The notes: generated from the letters alone by a model not told the origin. 64,000 nucleotides of DNA from Bathymodiolus brooksi (GCA_963680875.1 OY804579.1:20755804-20819803); one strand, 5' to 3'. Counted from the stretch's first letter, positions 25,446 to 37,545 are shown. Made by a program: numbers and translations.

Positions 25446-26442
25446 TGGTTTTCAATATTTTTCAAGACCTAACAGTACTTAAATTCCCTGTTTACTGACG
25501 GTACTTTTTATTTAATTTTGATAAATTTTCATGAATATTTTATGCAACACTCTTTAAAATCAGGAGGTACCAAAGACCATTTTAGGTGAGTAAAAGTACC
25601 TGGTACCACCCCTTATTGAAAGACCTGCATATATAGGGTACCAGTATATCTTCATATGTGTAGTCTTTCACAACCATGACATAATTGTATGAAAGTAAAT
25701 AGCCTTCTTGTCTGTAACATGTTTATTTAATGTTTACACAGATCATCATGGACATTGTAGGTTGCTATTTATATATATTTAAATCCTTAATTCAGGGCTT
25801 TCATCTAATGGTGGTTCTTATTCAAAACGTTTATACAATTATACTTCTTGAATGGAATGGCATGTTTGTAATAATCAAGACAACCATTCACCATGTCAAC
25901 TCCATTCGTAGCTTAAAAGAAAACAGAAAAATAAAATGTGATTTTAGAAATAAGGAAATTGTTTTCTATAAAAAATCAGAAAGAGCAATTTATTAAAAAA
26001 GATAGGCAATTGATAGTTTGTGATGGTCACAGTATACTGCTACAAGATTGTATTCATGTTTTTGATTTCCAAAATTGGTTGTATGAGTGTATCAAATACG
26101 AAAGTTTTACCCTGATCAGCAGATTTCCTCTTTTTTTAGCAAAATATTTGGAAAAAATATTTATCAAACTCTGTCCAAACAGCTAGAAAGTCAGTAAGCA
26201 CTTTGCTTCATCCATGTTGTATTATTCTATAAAGTGTCATTTTTGGTATCTAAATAATGGGGGATAATAATCTTTTTAATTCCAAAATTTATTATTTTAA
26301 GTTTGTTTAATATCATAATTCCTTAATGACTCATTCTACATAATGAGATGTTTGTTTATTTTTTTCTTGTGATGCTATCCAACAAAAACATCTACTGGTA
26401 ATTTTAATTAGATTAAATTGTTACCCATGAGCATGGGTTTTT

Positions 26443-28012
26443 AGCTCACCTGACCCAAAGGGTCATGTGAGGTATTGCCATCACTTGGCGTCCGTCGTCC
26501 GTCCGTTAACTTTTCATATTTTAATCTACTCCTCTGAAACAATTGGACCAAATGGAACCAAACTTGGCAGAAAGCATCTATATAATGTCCTCTATAAAGT
26601 TTCTTCATTTCGTCCCATTCCGCCAACAAATATGGCCGCCAAGGGCAATTCTTGTTTCTGATTGGCTAATGTTAAAAAAATCTTCTCCTCTGAAACTGCT
26701 TGGCCAAATGGAGCCAAACTTGGCAGGAAGCATCTATGTAAGATCCTCTATAAAATTTCTTCATTTAATTCCATTCGGCCAACAAACATGGCCACTGTTA
26801 CTAAAAATAGAACATAGGGTAAAATTGCACGTTTTTGGTAACAACTCAAAAACCGTTAATAATATCAGAAATCTGAAAATGATCAGCACAGGAAGATCTA
26901 ACTACCCTGAAATTTTGAAGAAAATCTGATTACCTATCTTGGAGTTATTGCCCTTTTTTCATAAAATGTTCAAAATTTTAATACTTTTCGTTTTTTATTT
27001 CAAAAACTATAAGAGATAGACGTTAAGTTTAAACAGCAAACATGTGCAGCATGTCAAGATCTACATGCCCTGCAATTTTGAAGTAAATCTGATTACCCGT
27101 CTAGGAGTTATTTTTTTAATTTAAACATTTTTGTCTGATATTTCAAAAACTATTAGAGATAAAGGTTAAGTTTAAATTGCAAACATGTGCAGCATATTAA
27201 GATCTACCTACCCTGTAATTTTGAAATTAATTTGAGTACCCAATTTGGAGTTATTGTCCTTTTTTTTTCGTCAAATTTTCAAAATGTTAATACCTTTTGT
27301 CCTTTATTTCAAAAACTATAAGAGATAGATGTTAAGTTTAAACAGCAAACATGTTCAGCATGTCAAGATCAACCTAGCCTACAATTTTAAAGTAAATCTG
27401 ATTACCCATCTTGAAGTTATTGCCCTTTTTTCATCAAATTTTAAAAATGTTAATACTTTTCATCCTTTATTTCAAAAACTATAAGAGATAGATGTTGAGT
27501 GTAAACTGAAAACATGTTCAGCTTGTCAAGATCTACATGCCCTGCAATTTTGAAGTAAATCTGATTACCCGTCTAGGAGGTATTCCCCTTTTTTCATCAT
27601 TTTTTAGCTCACCTGACCCAAAGGGCCATGTGAGGTATTGCCATCACTTGGCATCCGTCGTCCGTCCGTTAACTTTTTCATACTTGGCAGTAAGCATCTA
27701 TGTAAGGTCCTCTATAAAGTTTCTCCATTTCGTTCCATTTGGCCTATAAACATGGCCACCAAGAATAATTCTTTTTTCTGATTGGCTAATGTTAAAAAAA
27801 TCTTCTCCTCTGAAACAGCTTGGCCAAATGGAGCCAAACTTGGCATAGATGGTCCCTGGGTGTGTCCCTTTTAAAATTGTGTCCGACAGCCCCACCCTCC
27901 ATTCAAGATGGCTGCTGTTTTTTTAAGGTAATGATTATCTCCCTTTGAAATTTGCTTCAGTATCATTCTATTGTCAGGTGAGCGATACAGGCTCAGTGGG
28001 CTGAGCCTCTAG
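26443..28012 (+). mobile_element. Helitron-like element(s), two 5' ends and one 3' end
   Basis: Two 5' termini of the family (AGCTCACCTGACCCAAAGGG at 26443, again at 27606) share one 3' terminus (AGGCTCAG-TGGG-CTGAGCCT then CTAG at 28009-28012). Between them lie about four units of 140-165 bp beginning TTTCAAAAACTATAAGAGAT (at about 26998, 27138, 27307 and 27470), plus units of the TCCTCTGAAAC type. Either one copy inserted into another, or the 3' end of the first was lost. Confidence 0.7.
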
Positions 28013-29284
28013 TTATATATTGAAATTTATCGATATTCATATCTTAGTCCCAATGGTTTCCTTTTGTAAAATTTAATTTAATTTAAGGTTTATAATTAAA
28101 TTCTTTTTAATTATGGTGAGTATTTACAAATGCCAAAAGCTGATCTGATATCATAACATGAACAACACATCAATACATATGACAAACACTTAAAAACCAT
28201 GCACTGTTGTGTTGTGATAAAAGTGTTTAAAAGACTACACTTTGGATTGAGGCTAAATAATAATGTACATAAAAACATATCTTCAATCAATAAATATTAT
28301 GTAATTTGTATTAAAGATGATGCAATGTATGTTGTAAACACAATGTCACTTTTATTACATTTCTCATTCCACATGGATCAGGACAATCATACTGTTGTTA
28401 TCAGAATCTCTGCCTTATTAACTGTATACATGTATATTCTACTTTATATGGACATTACCGGTATTCATTAAAAATGAACATCTGTGTGATTCCCATGAGT
28501 CATGCTAAAGCTACATGATAGATTTAAATGATGATAAATCATGTAAAAATAGTATAATTTTCAATGTTGTAAATCATTAAAAATTGATAGTTTTTCAATG
28601 AAGGATAACTTGTATATATTTTGACTTTGGACATGAATAATTTGTACTTTTCACCCAAATTAGCCTTTACAAATATATTGTTTTAAACTAATTTTATTTC
28701 CATTACTGAAGAAATTACTGAACTAAGGTCTTACTGCATACAGGGATAGAACTTAGCAGGAGCCCAGTAGCCCAAGACCAATCAAATTTGACCTGGGCCT
28801 CTGAAAGTTTTCAGATAGTTGCCCAGCTGACTACTGAAATTTTCAATATTTCATGACAAAGTCATTTGTTGGACTCCAAGAAATTTTTGTGCTACATGAA
28901 GAGCTCCAGATAATTTTCAAGTCCAAAGGGTAATTACCCCCTACTTTTGAAAATGATGCGTATTTGCATATTTCTAGTTCTAATAATAAAACCCTAAATG
29001 CTCGCTTACTCGCAAGGGTTATAACGGGATGCCATTACACGTAATGGAGAAGCCGCCGAGATTTTTTGCGCTCGCTTACAGAGCTTCTGACGCCTGCATT
29101 TATCAATAATAAGACATAACCTTTCCTTTTGTCCATTATTATAACAAGTTTTTATCACCTACCAGTATTTTAGAATGTAATTCCCACAAAATAAAAATCC
29201 ATGTTTACATTTTGAATTTCGTCATTTCCGGCCTCACTATTTGGATGTCGATACCATATTTGGCGATTTAGGCGTGAATGTTTA

Positions 29285-29361
29285 CCAATCGTAACTACTC
29301 GGCCATTCTCGCTACCCTGCAAATAACAGGGTAGCGAGAATGGCCGAGTAGTTACGATTGG
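29285..29361. mobile_element. 77-bp perfect palindromic insertion
   Basis: 35-bp arms without mismatch (CCAATCGTAACTACTCGG... and its inverse complement) around a 7-base loop. The flanks AATGTTTA and AATGTTAC suggest a decayed 8-9-bp target duplication. It shares no sequence with the other foldbacks in the window. Confidence 0.8.
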
Positions 29362-30785
29362 AATGTTACATCAGCTTGTAGTAAGAAATACCATATTTAG
29401 AAAAGCTCCGCCTTCCGTAGTTTCCGGTTATGGAAAACGATCGATAAATTTGAACAAGGTTGTTGCTAACTTTGAAAAGCATATATTTCTCAGCCAAACC
29501 GATTTAACAAGGACTGGGATCATCAGTAATAGTTATAATGAAATGTTTGAAGCGTAAATAGTGAGTTTTTATGTTTCAACTGCAACTTTTTTTTTTGCTC
29601 CATTGTGACGAATGGGACCGCGTTGTAGCTCTGCCGAGACACAAGTTTGTCACAGGAGCTACATTATTGCAGCTACATATTTCCTTTGCACTGTTGTACT
29701 CTCTACTTCAGAAAAGATTGCTTACATTTACACTTTTAAAATTATGTTGGACACAAGTGTTATTCAATAAACACTGGATGCAAGTGAAATGTATATCTCT
29801 GTTTAATTTGACACGATTGTGTCATGTTTATTAATAAAATGTTGTAAATATTTAGTTTTTTGCTCGTCGACTTCGGCAGTTTTCACAGCCGTGTTGATAA
29901 TGTCATCAATGATTCCTTTAACTATTGTGTCGCTAGACACAGATGAAACTGTCAGGAACTTTTAAAAAAGTATATAATTTTCCGTAGCACGCTTATTCAT
30001 GTTCTTGCTCATTTTCAACGAACAACGTGTTCCCAAATTCACTTTCGTTTTATTTCTTAACTAAACCGCATTTATTTGTAATATTGACCGCGATTGGATG
30101 ATTTATCCAAAACATCCAATCAGATCTCTTTTGACATCGATGCTTAGAAAGGCAAACATTCGGTACCCCTCGGATTATACACTTTCTCTTTCGAAAAGTA
30201 TAAAGAGAAGTAATTATGGTGAATTTCTCAAAGTCAAAAATGTATTGTTTATGTACACGATGTATTATCGTCAACAGCGTACAAGTACGCTCCGAATTTG
30301 GAAAGTTTGCTTACACAGCAATATGTATGCGTAAATGTACACTCTGATCTGATAATACATGCGTTTTTACTCGTTTTCATAGCGTAAAAAACGCAAATAC
30401 GCAGCTTATCTGGAGCTCTGTACATGTACTAAAATAGCTACAAATGTATTTCAGGAAGTGCAGCAAAAATGCTAAGTTTCGTCCCAATGCATATTAAATG
30501 TGTTTAAATAAGAGCAGCTATAATTAAATGTAAGATGCTCTTGTTTGATGAAATAATTTGACGGAATTAACATGATTTATCAGTTTTGTTGTTAACCCGC
30601 AATAGTTCATCTACTAACTAGTGCCCTAATTTTAAAACTTTCACTTTGGAGTCTGTTAAAGTTCTGGGTAAACTTTGTTATACATGTTTTTTATGTCCCC
30701 GCCACTATAAAGTGGCCGAGACATATAGTGTTGCCCATGTCCGTCATTCCGTAATTCCGAAATAAAACAGTTGCCACCACTTTTT

Positions 30786-31715
30786 TAACTCACCTTGTCA
30801 AAGGCAATGTGAGCTTTTTGCCATCACTTAGCGTCTGTCGTCCGTCATCTGTTAACTTTTCCCATTTTAATCTTCTCCTCTGAAACCAAATGAACTGAAA
30901 CTTGGTAGGAAGCATCTATGGAAGGTCCTTTATAAAGATTGTTCATTTTGTCCCGATCCATTAACAAACATGGCCGCCACAGGCAATTCTTTTTTCTGAT
31001 TGGCTGATTTTTAACAATCTTTTCCTCTGAAACTGCTTGGTCAAATGAACCGAAACTTGGTAGGAAGCATTTATGGAATGTCCTCTATAATCGTTGCTCA
31101 TTTCGTCCCGATCGGTTAACAAACATGGCCGCCACAGGCAATTCTTGTTTCTGATTGGTTGATTTCTAGAAGATCTTCTCCTCTGCTAAAAGAAAGATAA
31201 CTCTTGCTATTATCTCCCATAGAAATTAACTAATGCTGATATAGTGTAACATGTTTATTCTATACATTACAAGTAGGTATTCACATTTTAATATTCTTTT
31301 TAGTTCACCTTGCCATCACTTGGCATCCGTCGTCTGTCGTAGGAAGCATCTATGGAAGGTCCTCTATAAAGATTGCACATATTGTCCTGTTTCGTTAACA
31401 AACATGGCCACCACAGGCAATTCTTGTTTCTGATTGGTAAGCTCTGTAACCGCATGGCCAAAGAAGCGAAGCATGGTAGGAAGCATCTATGAAAGGTCCT
31501 CTATAAAGATGCTCATCTCGTCCCGATCTGTTAACAAACATGGCCACCATAGGCAATTTTTTGGGGTGTTGTATAAAAAAAATCTTCTCTGAAACTGAGT
31601 TACCAAATGAACCGAAATTTGGTAGGAAACACCTATGGAAGGTTCGATATCAAGTTTTCTCAAAGCAGAAAAGGTGAAAGGTGAGCGACACAGGCTCAGC
31701 CCACTGAGCCTCTAG
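30786..31715 (+). mobile_element. Helitron-like element, AGCTCACC family, nested copy 1
   Basis: 5' hairpin CTCACCTTGTC-AAA-GGCAATGTGAG. Units of about 155 bp (TCCTCTGAAACTGCTTGG, AACTTGGTAGGAAGCATCTA, AACAAACATGGCCGCCAC). 3' hairpin AGGCTCAG-CCCA-CTGAGCCT followed by CTAG|T. It lies in the T run after CACCAC of a host-element unit, and the host resumes with TTTCGCTATGCTTTGAG. Confidence 0.8.
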
Positions 31716-32924
31716 TTTCGCTATGCTTTGAGATTATGACTTGATATTTTGTATGTGGGTGTAATACTGTGTATGATGATAAGTTACAGATCAAGTTTAC
31801 GTTTCGTTCCAGTCCAATGGTTTTTGGCCGAGTTATGGCCCTTGGAAATTTGGCCAAATATTTAGTTGTCACCACTTTTTTAGCTCACCTTGCCAAAGGC
31901 AATGTGAGCTTTTGCCATCACTTGGCGTCCGTCGTCTGCTAACTTTTCACATTTTAATCTTCTCCTCTGAAACCCCTCAGCCAAATGAACTGACACTTGG
32001 TAGGAAACATCTATGGAAGGTCCTTTATAAAGATTGCCTCATTTTGTCCCGATCCATTAACAAACATGACCACCACAGGTCATTCTTGTTTTTGATTGGT
32101 TGATTTCTAAAAAATATTTTCCTCTGTAACCGCTTACCCAAATGAACTGAAATTTGGTAGGAAGCATCTATGGAAGGTCCTCTATAAAGATTGCTCATTT
32201 TGTCCCGATCCATTGACAAACATGGCCGCCACAGGTAATTCTTGTTACTGATTGGCCGATTTTTTCAAATATTCTCCTCTGAAACTGCTAGGTCAAATGA
32301 ACCGAAATTTGGTAGGAATCATCTATGGAAGGTCCTCTATAAAGATTGCTCATTTCGTCCCGATCCGTTAACAAACATGGCTGCCACAAGCCATTCTTGT
32401 TTTTGATTGGTTGATTTCTAAAATATCTTCTCCTCTGAAACCGCTTTCGGAATGAACTGAAATTTGGTAGAAAGCATGTATGGAATGTCCTCTATTAAGA
32501 TTGCTCATTTCGTCCCGATTCGTTAACAAACCTGGCCGCCACAGGCAATTCTTGTTTCTGATTAGTCAATTTCTAAAAATCTTCTCCTTTGAAACCACTT
32601 TACCAAATGAACCGAAACTTGGTAGGAAGCATCTATGGAAGATCCTCTATATTATAAAGATTGCTCATTTCATCCCGATTTGTTAGCAAATTTGGCTGCC
32701 ACAGGCAATTCTTGTTTCAGATTGGTCGATTTATAAAAATCTTCTTCCCTGAAACTGCTTAGCCAATTGAATCGAAACTTGGTAGGAAGCATCTATGGAA
32801 AGTCCTCTATAAAGATTGCTAATTTCATCCCGATCTGTTAACAAACATGGCTGCCATAGGCAATTCTTGTTTCGGGTTGGTTGATTTTTTTAAATCTTAA
32901 TCTCTGAAACTGCTTAGCCAAATG

Positions 32925-33979
32925 CAGGCCTCGACAATAACGTTTTTCCGATTGTCCAGGACAAGTGGAAACGTCCGTTGGACAAGTGAAATTGTTGGTC
33001 ACTTGTCCGTAGGGACAAGTAAAAAAAATAAGCCCATACAGAAATACCCTAGAGGATCGTCGTAATTTTTCTTGCAAATGTGAGTTTTGGTCAATAGTTT
33101 TACTTAATTTCATATTAAATAGTTCCAAAATCTGTTTTTTTCATTGCCGATAATGTATATGCAAATTAAGTACATGGTTGTATTACTGGTTATATTTCCT
33201 CTATACTACGTATGGTAGACATAGGTTGACTGTGACGGGACCAGTACAAATCTGATTCCTGATCAAGAAAACGCTTGGAGAAACGGAACCTTCTCGCTAT
33301 ACATTTATAATTAATTTGACATCGAGACATAAACAGACATGGATCTTACGAAGTTTGGATTTACGACGTCTAAGAAAAAAAAAGACTGACGATCATAACG
33401 ATGAAAAGAAAGAAAAGAAAAACCAATATGAAACAAAGAGGGAGAAAAACTTCAGGGAAAATTGGGCAGATGAGTTCCCAGGTGTCAGGCATGCAGTACC
33501 ACTTGACGAGGAGGGGAACATAGATGAATCAACACCGAAACTGCCGAAAGTCATGTTTTGCCAGACTAGGAAAGCCTATCTAATAATGTTCAGTATATAT
33601 CTTTATTACTATGAAATAACTTGTCTTTATTAATAACATATATAACAAATTGCTTAATGAGTAAATTCCGGAATATCTCAGTCCTGGGTGGTCACTGGAT
33701 CTATAGATGCTTTCAAATTTTGTTTAAAATACCAGGGTACTAATTATTTTATAGTGTTTTGATTCATATTAATGAAAAAACCAAAGTTCAGATTACTTTT
33801 AAAACATTTTCAAGAATTTCATGAAAAGCCTATGTCTTGTTTCTACCAAATGACAAACTCTTTCATTTTTTGGATCTTCGAGTCAACATTTTTGGACAAG
33901 TGATGTTTTAATACAAGTCAATCTAGAAAGTTACTTGCCCAAAGGGACAAGTTTGAAAAAAAGTTATTGTAGAGGCCTG
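32925..33979. mobile_element. 1.05-kb DNA transposon carrying a coding remnant
   Basis: Inverted ends CAGGCCTCGACAATAACG and GTTATTGTAGAGGCCTG, with GGACAAGT words inside each end (ACTTGTCC at the left, GGGACAAGTTTG at the right). Candidate 5-bp target duplication AAATG/AATTG. It interrupts a Helitron-like copy and contains the coding remnant at 33339. Confidence 0.7.
33339..33600 (+). pseudogene. Fragment of a transposase-like or ZNF862-like protein N-terminus
   Basis: ATG at 33339 gives MDLTKFGFTTSKKKK, then a stop. Shifting frame in the run of nine A gives TDDHNDEKKEKKNQYETKRE, NFRENWADEFPGVRHAV and MFCQTRKAY. The arrangement (short MDL start, basic linker, W-x-x-EFPG, MFC) resembles the N-terminal zinc-finger region of hAT-related proteins such as ZNF862; this is recalled, not searched. 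The catalytic part is absent. The frame break lies in a homopolymer and could be real or a sequencing error. Confidence 0.35.
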
Positions 33980-35867
33980 AATTGAACAGAAACTTGGTGG
34001 GAAGCACCTACATGTGTATGGAAGGTTGTTTTATTAAGTTTCCTCAAAGCAGAATGAAAGGCGAGCGACACAGGCTCAGTTTCGCTATGCTTGGAGATAG
34101 TGACTTGATTTTTGGTATATGAGTGTATAATGATGAGTTACTGATTTGGAAGTTTACATTTCGTTCCGGTCCAATGAATTTTGGCTGAGTTATGGTCCTT
34201 GGAGTTTGAAATTTGGCCAAATATTTAGTTGTCACCACTTTATTTCACTATGATTTGAGATATTAACTTGATTTTTGGTATGAGAGTGTATAATCATAAG
34301 TTACAGATCAAATTTGAAATTCAATTCTGTTGAATGATTTTTGGTCAACTTACAGCCATTGGGCTTTGAAATTTGGCCAAATATTTAGTTGTCACCACTT
34401 TTTTTTCACTATGATTTTAGATATTGACTTGATTTTTGGTACATTTGTATGTGAGTGTATAGTGATGAGTTACCGCTCAAGTTTGAATTTTGTTCCGATT
34501 GAATGATTTTGGGCTAATTTACGCACCTTGGACTTTTAACTTTGGCCAAATATTTAGTTGTCACCACTTTATTTCACTATGGTTTGAGATATTGACTTGA
34601 TTTTTGGTATTTGGAATTACAATGATGAGTATAGGACTTCTTATTCATATGCAAGTGTTGTAGATTCCTGATCATTTCAAGATTTGTTCAGGCAATATTG
34701 TTTCCTTGAATAAATCTTGTGAATTTAAGGAGGCTTGAGAATACAGATCTTAAACAATAGTTTGTTATTCTTAGCCTATTACTGAGGGAATTAAAAAAGG
34801 GTGAAACATTTGGGAGCCTCCTTAATATTCACGACGGGGACATCTAGTTTTAAAAATCTTTTACTTTGACAAATCTACACATTACATGGATTGTCCAGCT
34901 ACTCATTTGATGTGTAGCTATTGGATGTTATATCAGAGATTCTAGAGAGTAACTAGGTCTAGTGAGTCCTGCACTTTTATTTGGGATGTGCTAATTTTTT
35001 ATACAAAAAATAAAGATTGCTCTAGTGAGATTTTTTTCGTGAATTTTCTATTGGTACTCGTCCAAATTTTGTCCTGCAAGAATTTCTGTATATGACAAAT
35101 CCTTGATAAACATTTATTCTACTATAAATTGTGCTCGAAACAGACTTCTCATCAAAACTCACATCTCTGGCTTTGCCTTTGATGAGATATTTCTCTAAGA
35201 AATCCATTCTCTCAAAGTAAATTGATTTTATATACAGGTATATATAGCAGTACTGTACATGTATGATGTATTTCTATTGATATCAGTTTATTGCTAATCT
35301 TGTATATCACACTTCCACACAAAATTATTATAGAACTTTTGTTATTTCTGATAAAAGGCCATCATTTACGTACATACATAGCAGAAGCAAATTAATTAAC
35401 GATTGCAAACTTGATTAAAATTGAACTCTGATTTGCTAGAAGATGATCAGGCATGAGGGCTCACTAAAGCAGGCAAAGTGTTTGATGGTTTGACCTAGTT
35501 GCAAAAACGAAAAACCCTACTTCCAAATCTATGGTGAGGCTATACTCACCCTGTCTGTGTTTGGAAATCTGTCTTTTTTCCCCACCAATAATCATACTAT
35601 TTCTTGCATATTCACACCAACAGAGTTCCCATGTTATTGAAATTTGTTAAATTGTTGCAATTCGAATGGGAACTCATTGTGCTCCTCTTATAACTGACCT
35701 TATTTTATACACATGTACATTTGTACATGTACTACAATATATAAATACCAATGAACATGTTGTATGGTAAACCTTAAAAAGATCCTTCAAAAACACAAGT
35801 AATTGATTTATTCAATAATAATCATGATAATTGTAGATACATGTTCACTTTTTTCGATTTCTTTTAG

Positions 35868-36035
35868 GAACAAAAATTTTTTATGAAAGAAACTTCTTGA
35901 TGCAGTGCAGAAACTCACCGCTTACTAGGAGCCCACCAGCTAACATGGCAAAGATCCCAGGAATAACTTGCCCAGGAGAAGTGGATATTCCTAAAGAAAA
36001 TGGCACAGACAACATACCAGCTCAGAAAACGGGTG
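35868..36035 (+). CDS. EIF4EBP: eIF4E-binding protein (4E-BP), exon 2
   Basis: Residues 47-102 (phase 1 at both ends; acceptor TTTCTTTTAG, donor G|GTAAGT). It begins GTKIFYERNFLMQCRNSP. YERNFLM (residues 52-58) is the YxxxxLΦ motif that docks on the dorsal face of eIF4E. Downstream, NSPLTRSPP (62-70) carries the equivalents of human S65 (S63) and T70, the latter being Ser (S68) here. The rest (MAKIPGITCPGEVDIPKENG) is the variable linker; IPGIT matches the non-canonical second eIF4E-contact region of vertebrate 4E-BPs (IPGVT). Confidence 0.95.
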
Positions 36036-36853
36036 GTAAGTTTAAATATAGGCTGTATTCCTTCTTTTATACATAAGTGTATTAGGATTGGATTATGGTG
36101 TTTAATGCCACTTTCAACAATATTTCAGTTATATCGTGGCGGTCAGTTTTATTGATGGATGAAACCGCAGTACCCGATTAAAGTCTTGAGAAGTATTGGT
36201 GCATGTAACAATAGTCTGTATCAACAAAAACGAATCTGTCGTTTTTTATGCCACTTGTGATCTGTAGAAGGGAATCATGTGCAGTAAATCGTGGGTTTGA
36301 ACCCTAATCTGGTAAAATTAACAGTTTCTGCTTCTCTGATAAACATGCAACATAGTCTAGTACATTGTGATCATCATCTAATCGAATTGTAACTTGTCCT
36401 TGCCATGATGGTTTGGCTGAAAACATTGCTCACTTGGTGTAAAGCAAAAATCACTCACTAACAAACTTAAATCTCAAATACATTACATTTAAGGTACTGT
36501 ATCAATGAATATTTAGAAAGAAAGGATGAATAAACACAATGACATCTGTATCAGTAAGAAAGGATGTGGTCTAAGTAAATGAACATGGAAGACTATCCAA
36601 CATTACACTAAGACACACATTAATGTAGAGGAATAGTGCTTTTATTGCTGTTCTACATTTCTCAGTCACAGTACTAGGGTCTTCAACATTGAGGATACCT
36701 TGTACCCTAAAATGAGTGTCAAAAGTCCTCTAGCCTAGCCTGCAGTTGACTTCCGTAATTTTTTATATCATTCATACATGAAAAGAGATTGTTACAATTT
36801 CACTAGGCTATAATAAAGCAGTAATAAAAATCATTTGTTTGGTTCTTTTTCAG
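36036..36853 (+). other. Intron 2 of the 4E-BP gene with two SINE fragments
   Basis: GTAAGT...TTTTTCAG. It contains a family B SINE tail on the minus strand (about 36090-36190) and a diverged family A fragment on the plus strand (about 36290-36470: GTGGGTTTGAACCC, ATTGCTCACTTGGTGT, CACTCACT). Confidence 0.85.
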
Positions 36854-36894
36854 AAGCAAATGAAGACCAACCTCAATTTGAGATGGATATTTAA
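36854..36894 (+). CDS. EIF4EBP: eIF4E-binding protein (4E-BP), exon 3 with TOS motif
   Basis: After acceptor TCTTTTTCAG the exon encodes EANEDQPQFEMDI and TAA (36892-36894). FEMDI at the extreme C-terminus is the TOR signalling (TOS) motif that binds Raptor, identical to the human 4E-BP1 motif. The phase matches exon 2, which confirms the gene model. The exon is only 41 coding bases. Confidence 0.95.
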
Positions 36895-37545
36895 ATCACT
36901 ACCCATAATGCCTTTCACTGACATATCTTCTATCGATATTTTTTCCTTATTTAGTAACAGCATCAGTGTAACATTTGAAGATTTCTGAGCTTATTTTTTT
37001 TCTGTGATCTAATTGGATACTTTAGGAGAGTTGTTATTGAGTGACATTTTGCAAGGTCACTTCTGATGTCACAGCAGTTGATACTTCCATATAAGGTATT
37101 ATTTTTTTCCATTGATGTCACAGCAGACAGGCATATCCAAATATGGAAGTGACTCACCACAGATTGTACAGTTACCACATTGTCTCTTTTACTGATTATA
37201 TTGAACCTTAAGTGCTATATACATTACTTAGTAGGATTTGATATCGTGTGTTCAGCAATAATAAGTGCTAAAATATGAGCAAATAACAAGTTTTTTTTTG
37301 TATTGTATACAAGTAATTGATTACTAGAGAAAAATCATACCAGTTAAACTAGAAGTAGTCAATACTGATTCACTAGTACCTGTAATGTCTCTGAAATGTT
37401 ATAGTGTTAAATTATCACAGTATGAATTATCTTTCTGCTATGTAAGAAAAATGGCATCATCTAGACCTTTTGATTTCAGAGACATTTATAGTAATGTTTT
37501 TATGAAATGCATTGTTTTAATAAAGTTTGTAAACATTTGTATATG
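36895..37545 (+). terminator. 4E-BP 3' UTR and polyadenylation signal
   Basis: The first canonical AATAAA after the stop is at 37519-37524, followed by a GT-rich stretch (GTATATGTGTTTGTATG), as expected downstream of a cleavage site. That gives a 3' UTR of about 640 bases. A SINE begins about 25 bp later. Confidence 0.65.

Larger units (their letters stand above)
31881..34079 (+). mobile_element. Helitron-like element, nested copy 2, 3' end clipped
   Basis: 5' hairpin GCTCACCTTGCC-AAA-GGCAATGTGAGC, then six or more units of about 155 bp. Its 3' end stops at GAGCGACACAGGCTCAG; the 16 bases that complete the hairpin and CTAG in copy 1 are absent, and host sequence (TTTCGCTATGCTTGGAG) follows at once. 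It is interrupted by the element at 32925-33979. Confidence 0.75.
30692..34847 (+). mobile_element. Second Helitron-like family (host element)
   Basis: The 5' end ATGTCCCC is followed by a GCCACT-ATAA-AGTGGC hairpin; the 3' end CGGGGACAT is followed by CTAG and T. The interior is tandem units of about 163 bp (TTTCACTATGATTTGAGATA, GACTTGATTTTTGGTA, AATATTTAGTTGTCACCACT), clearest at 34079-34620. Two elements of the AGCTCACC family sit inside it at 30786 and 31881. No coding region. Confidence 0.65.
17205..35867 (+). other. Intron 1 of the 4E-BP gene (18.7 kb)
   Basis: Bounded by GTAAGC at 17205 and a pyrimidine-rich acceptor (TTTCTTTTAG) ending at 35867. Most of the identified content is transposon-derived and annotated separately. 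Stretches in which I recognise nothing: 17205-17799, 18901-19309, 19546-19689, 24610-24758, 24844-25269, 25446-26442, 28013-29284, 29362-30691 and 34848-35867. Confidence 0.9.

Noticed and set aside
29363..29834. Short ORFs next to the foldback as genes
   Set aside because: No motif, no splice context, and codon content as expected of AT-rich noncoding DNA.
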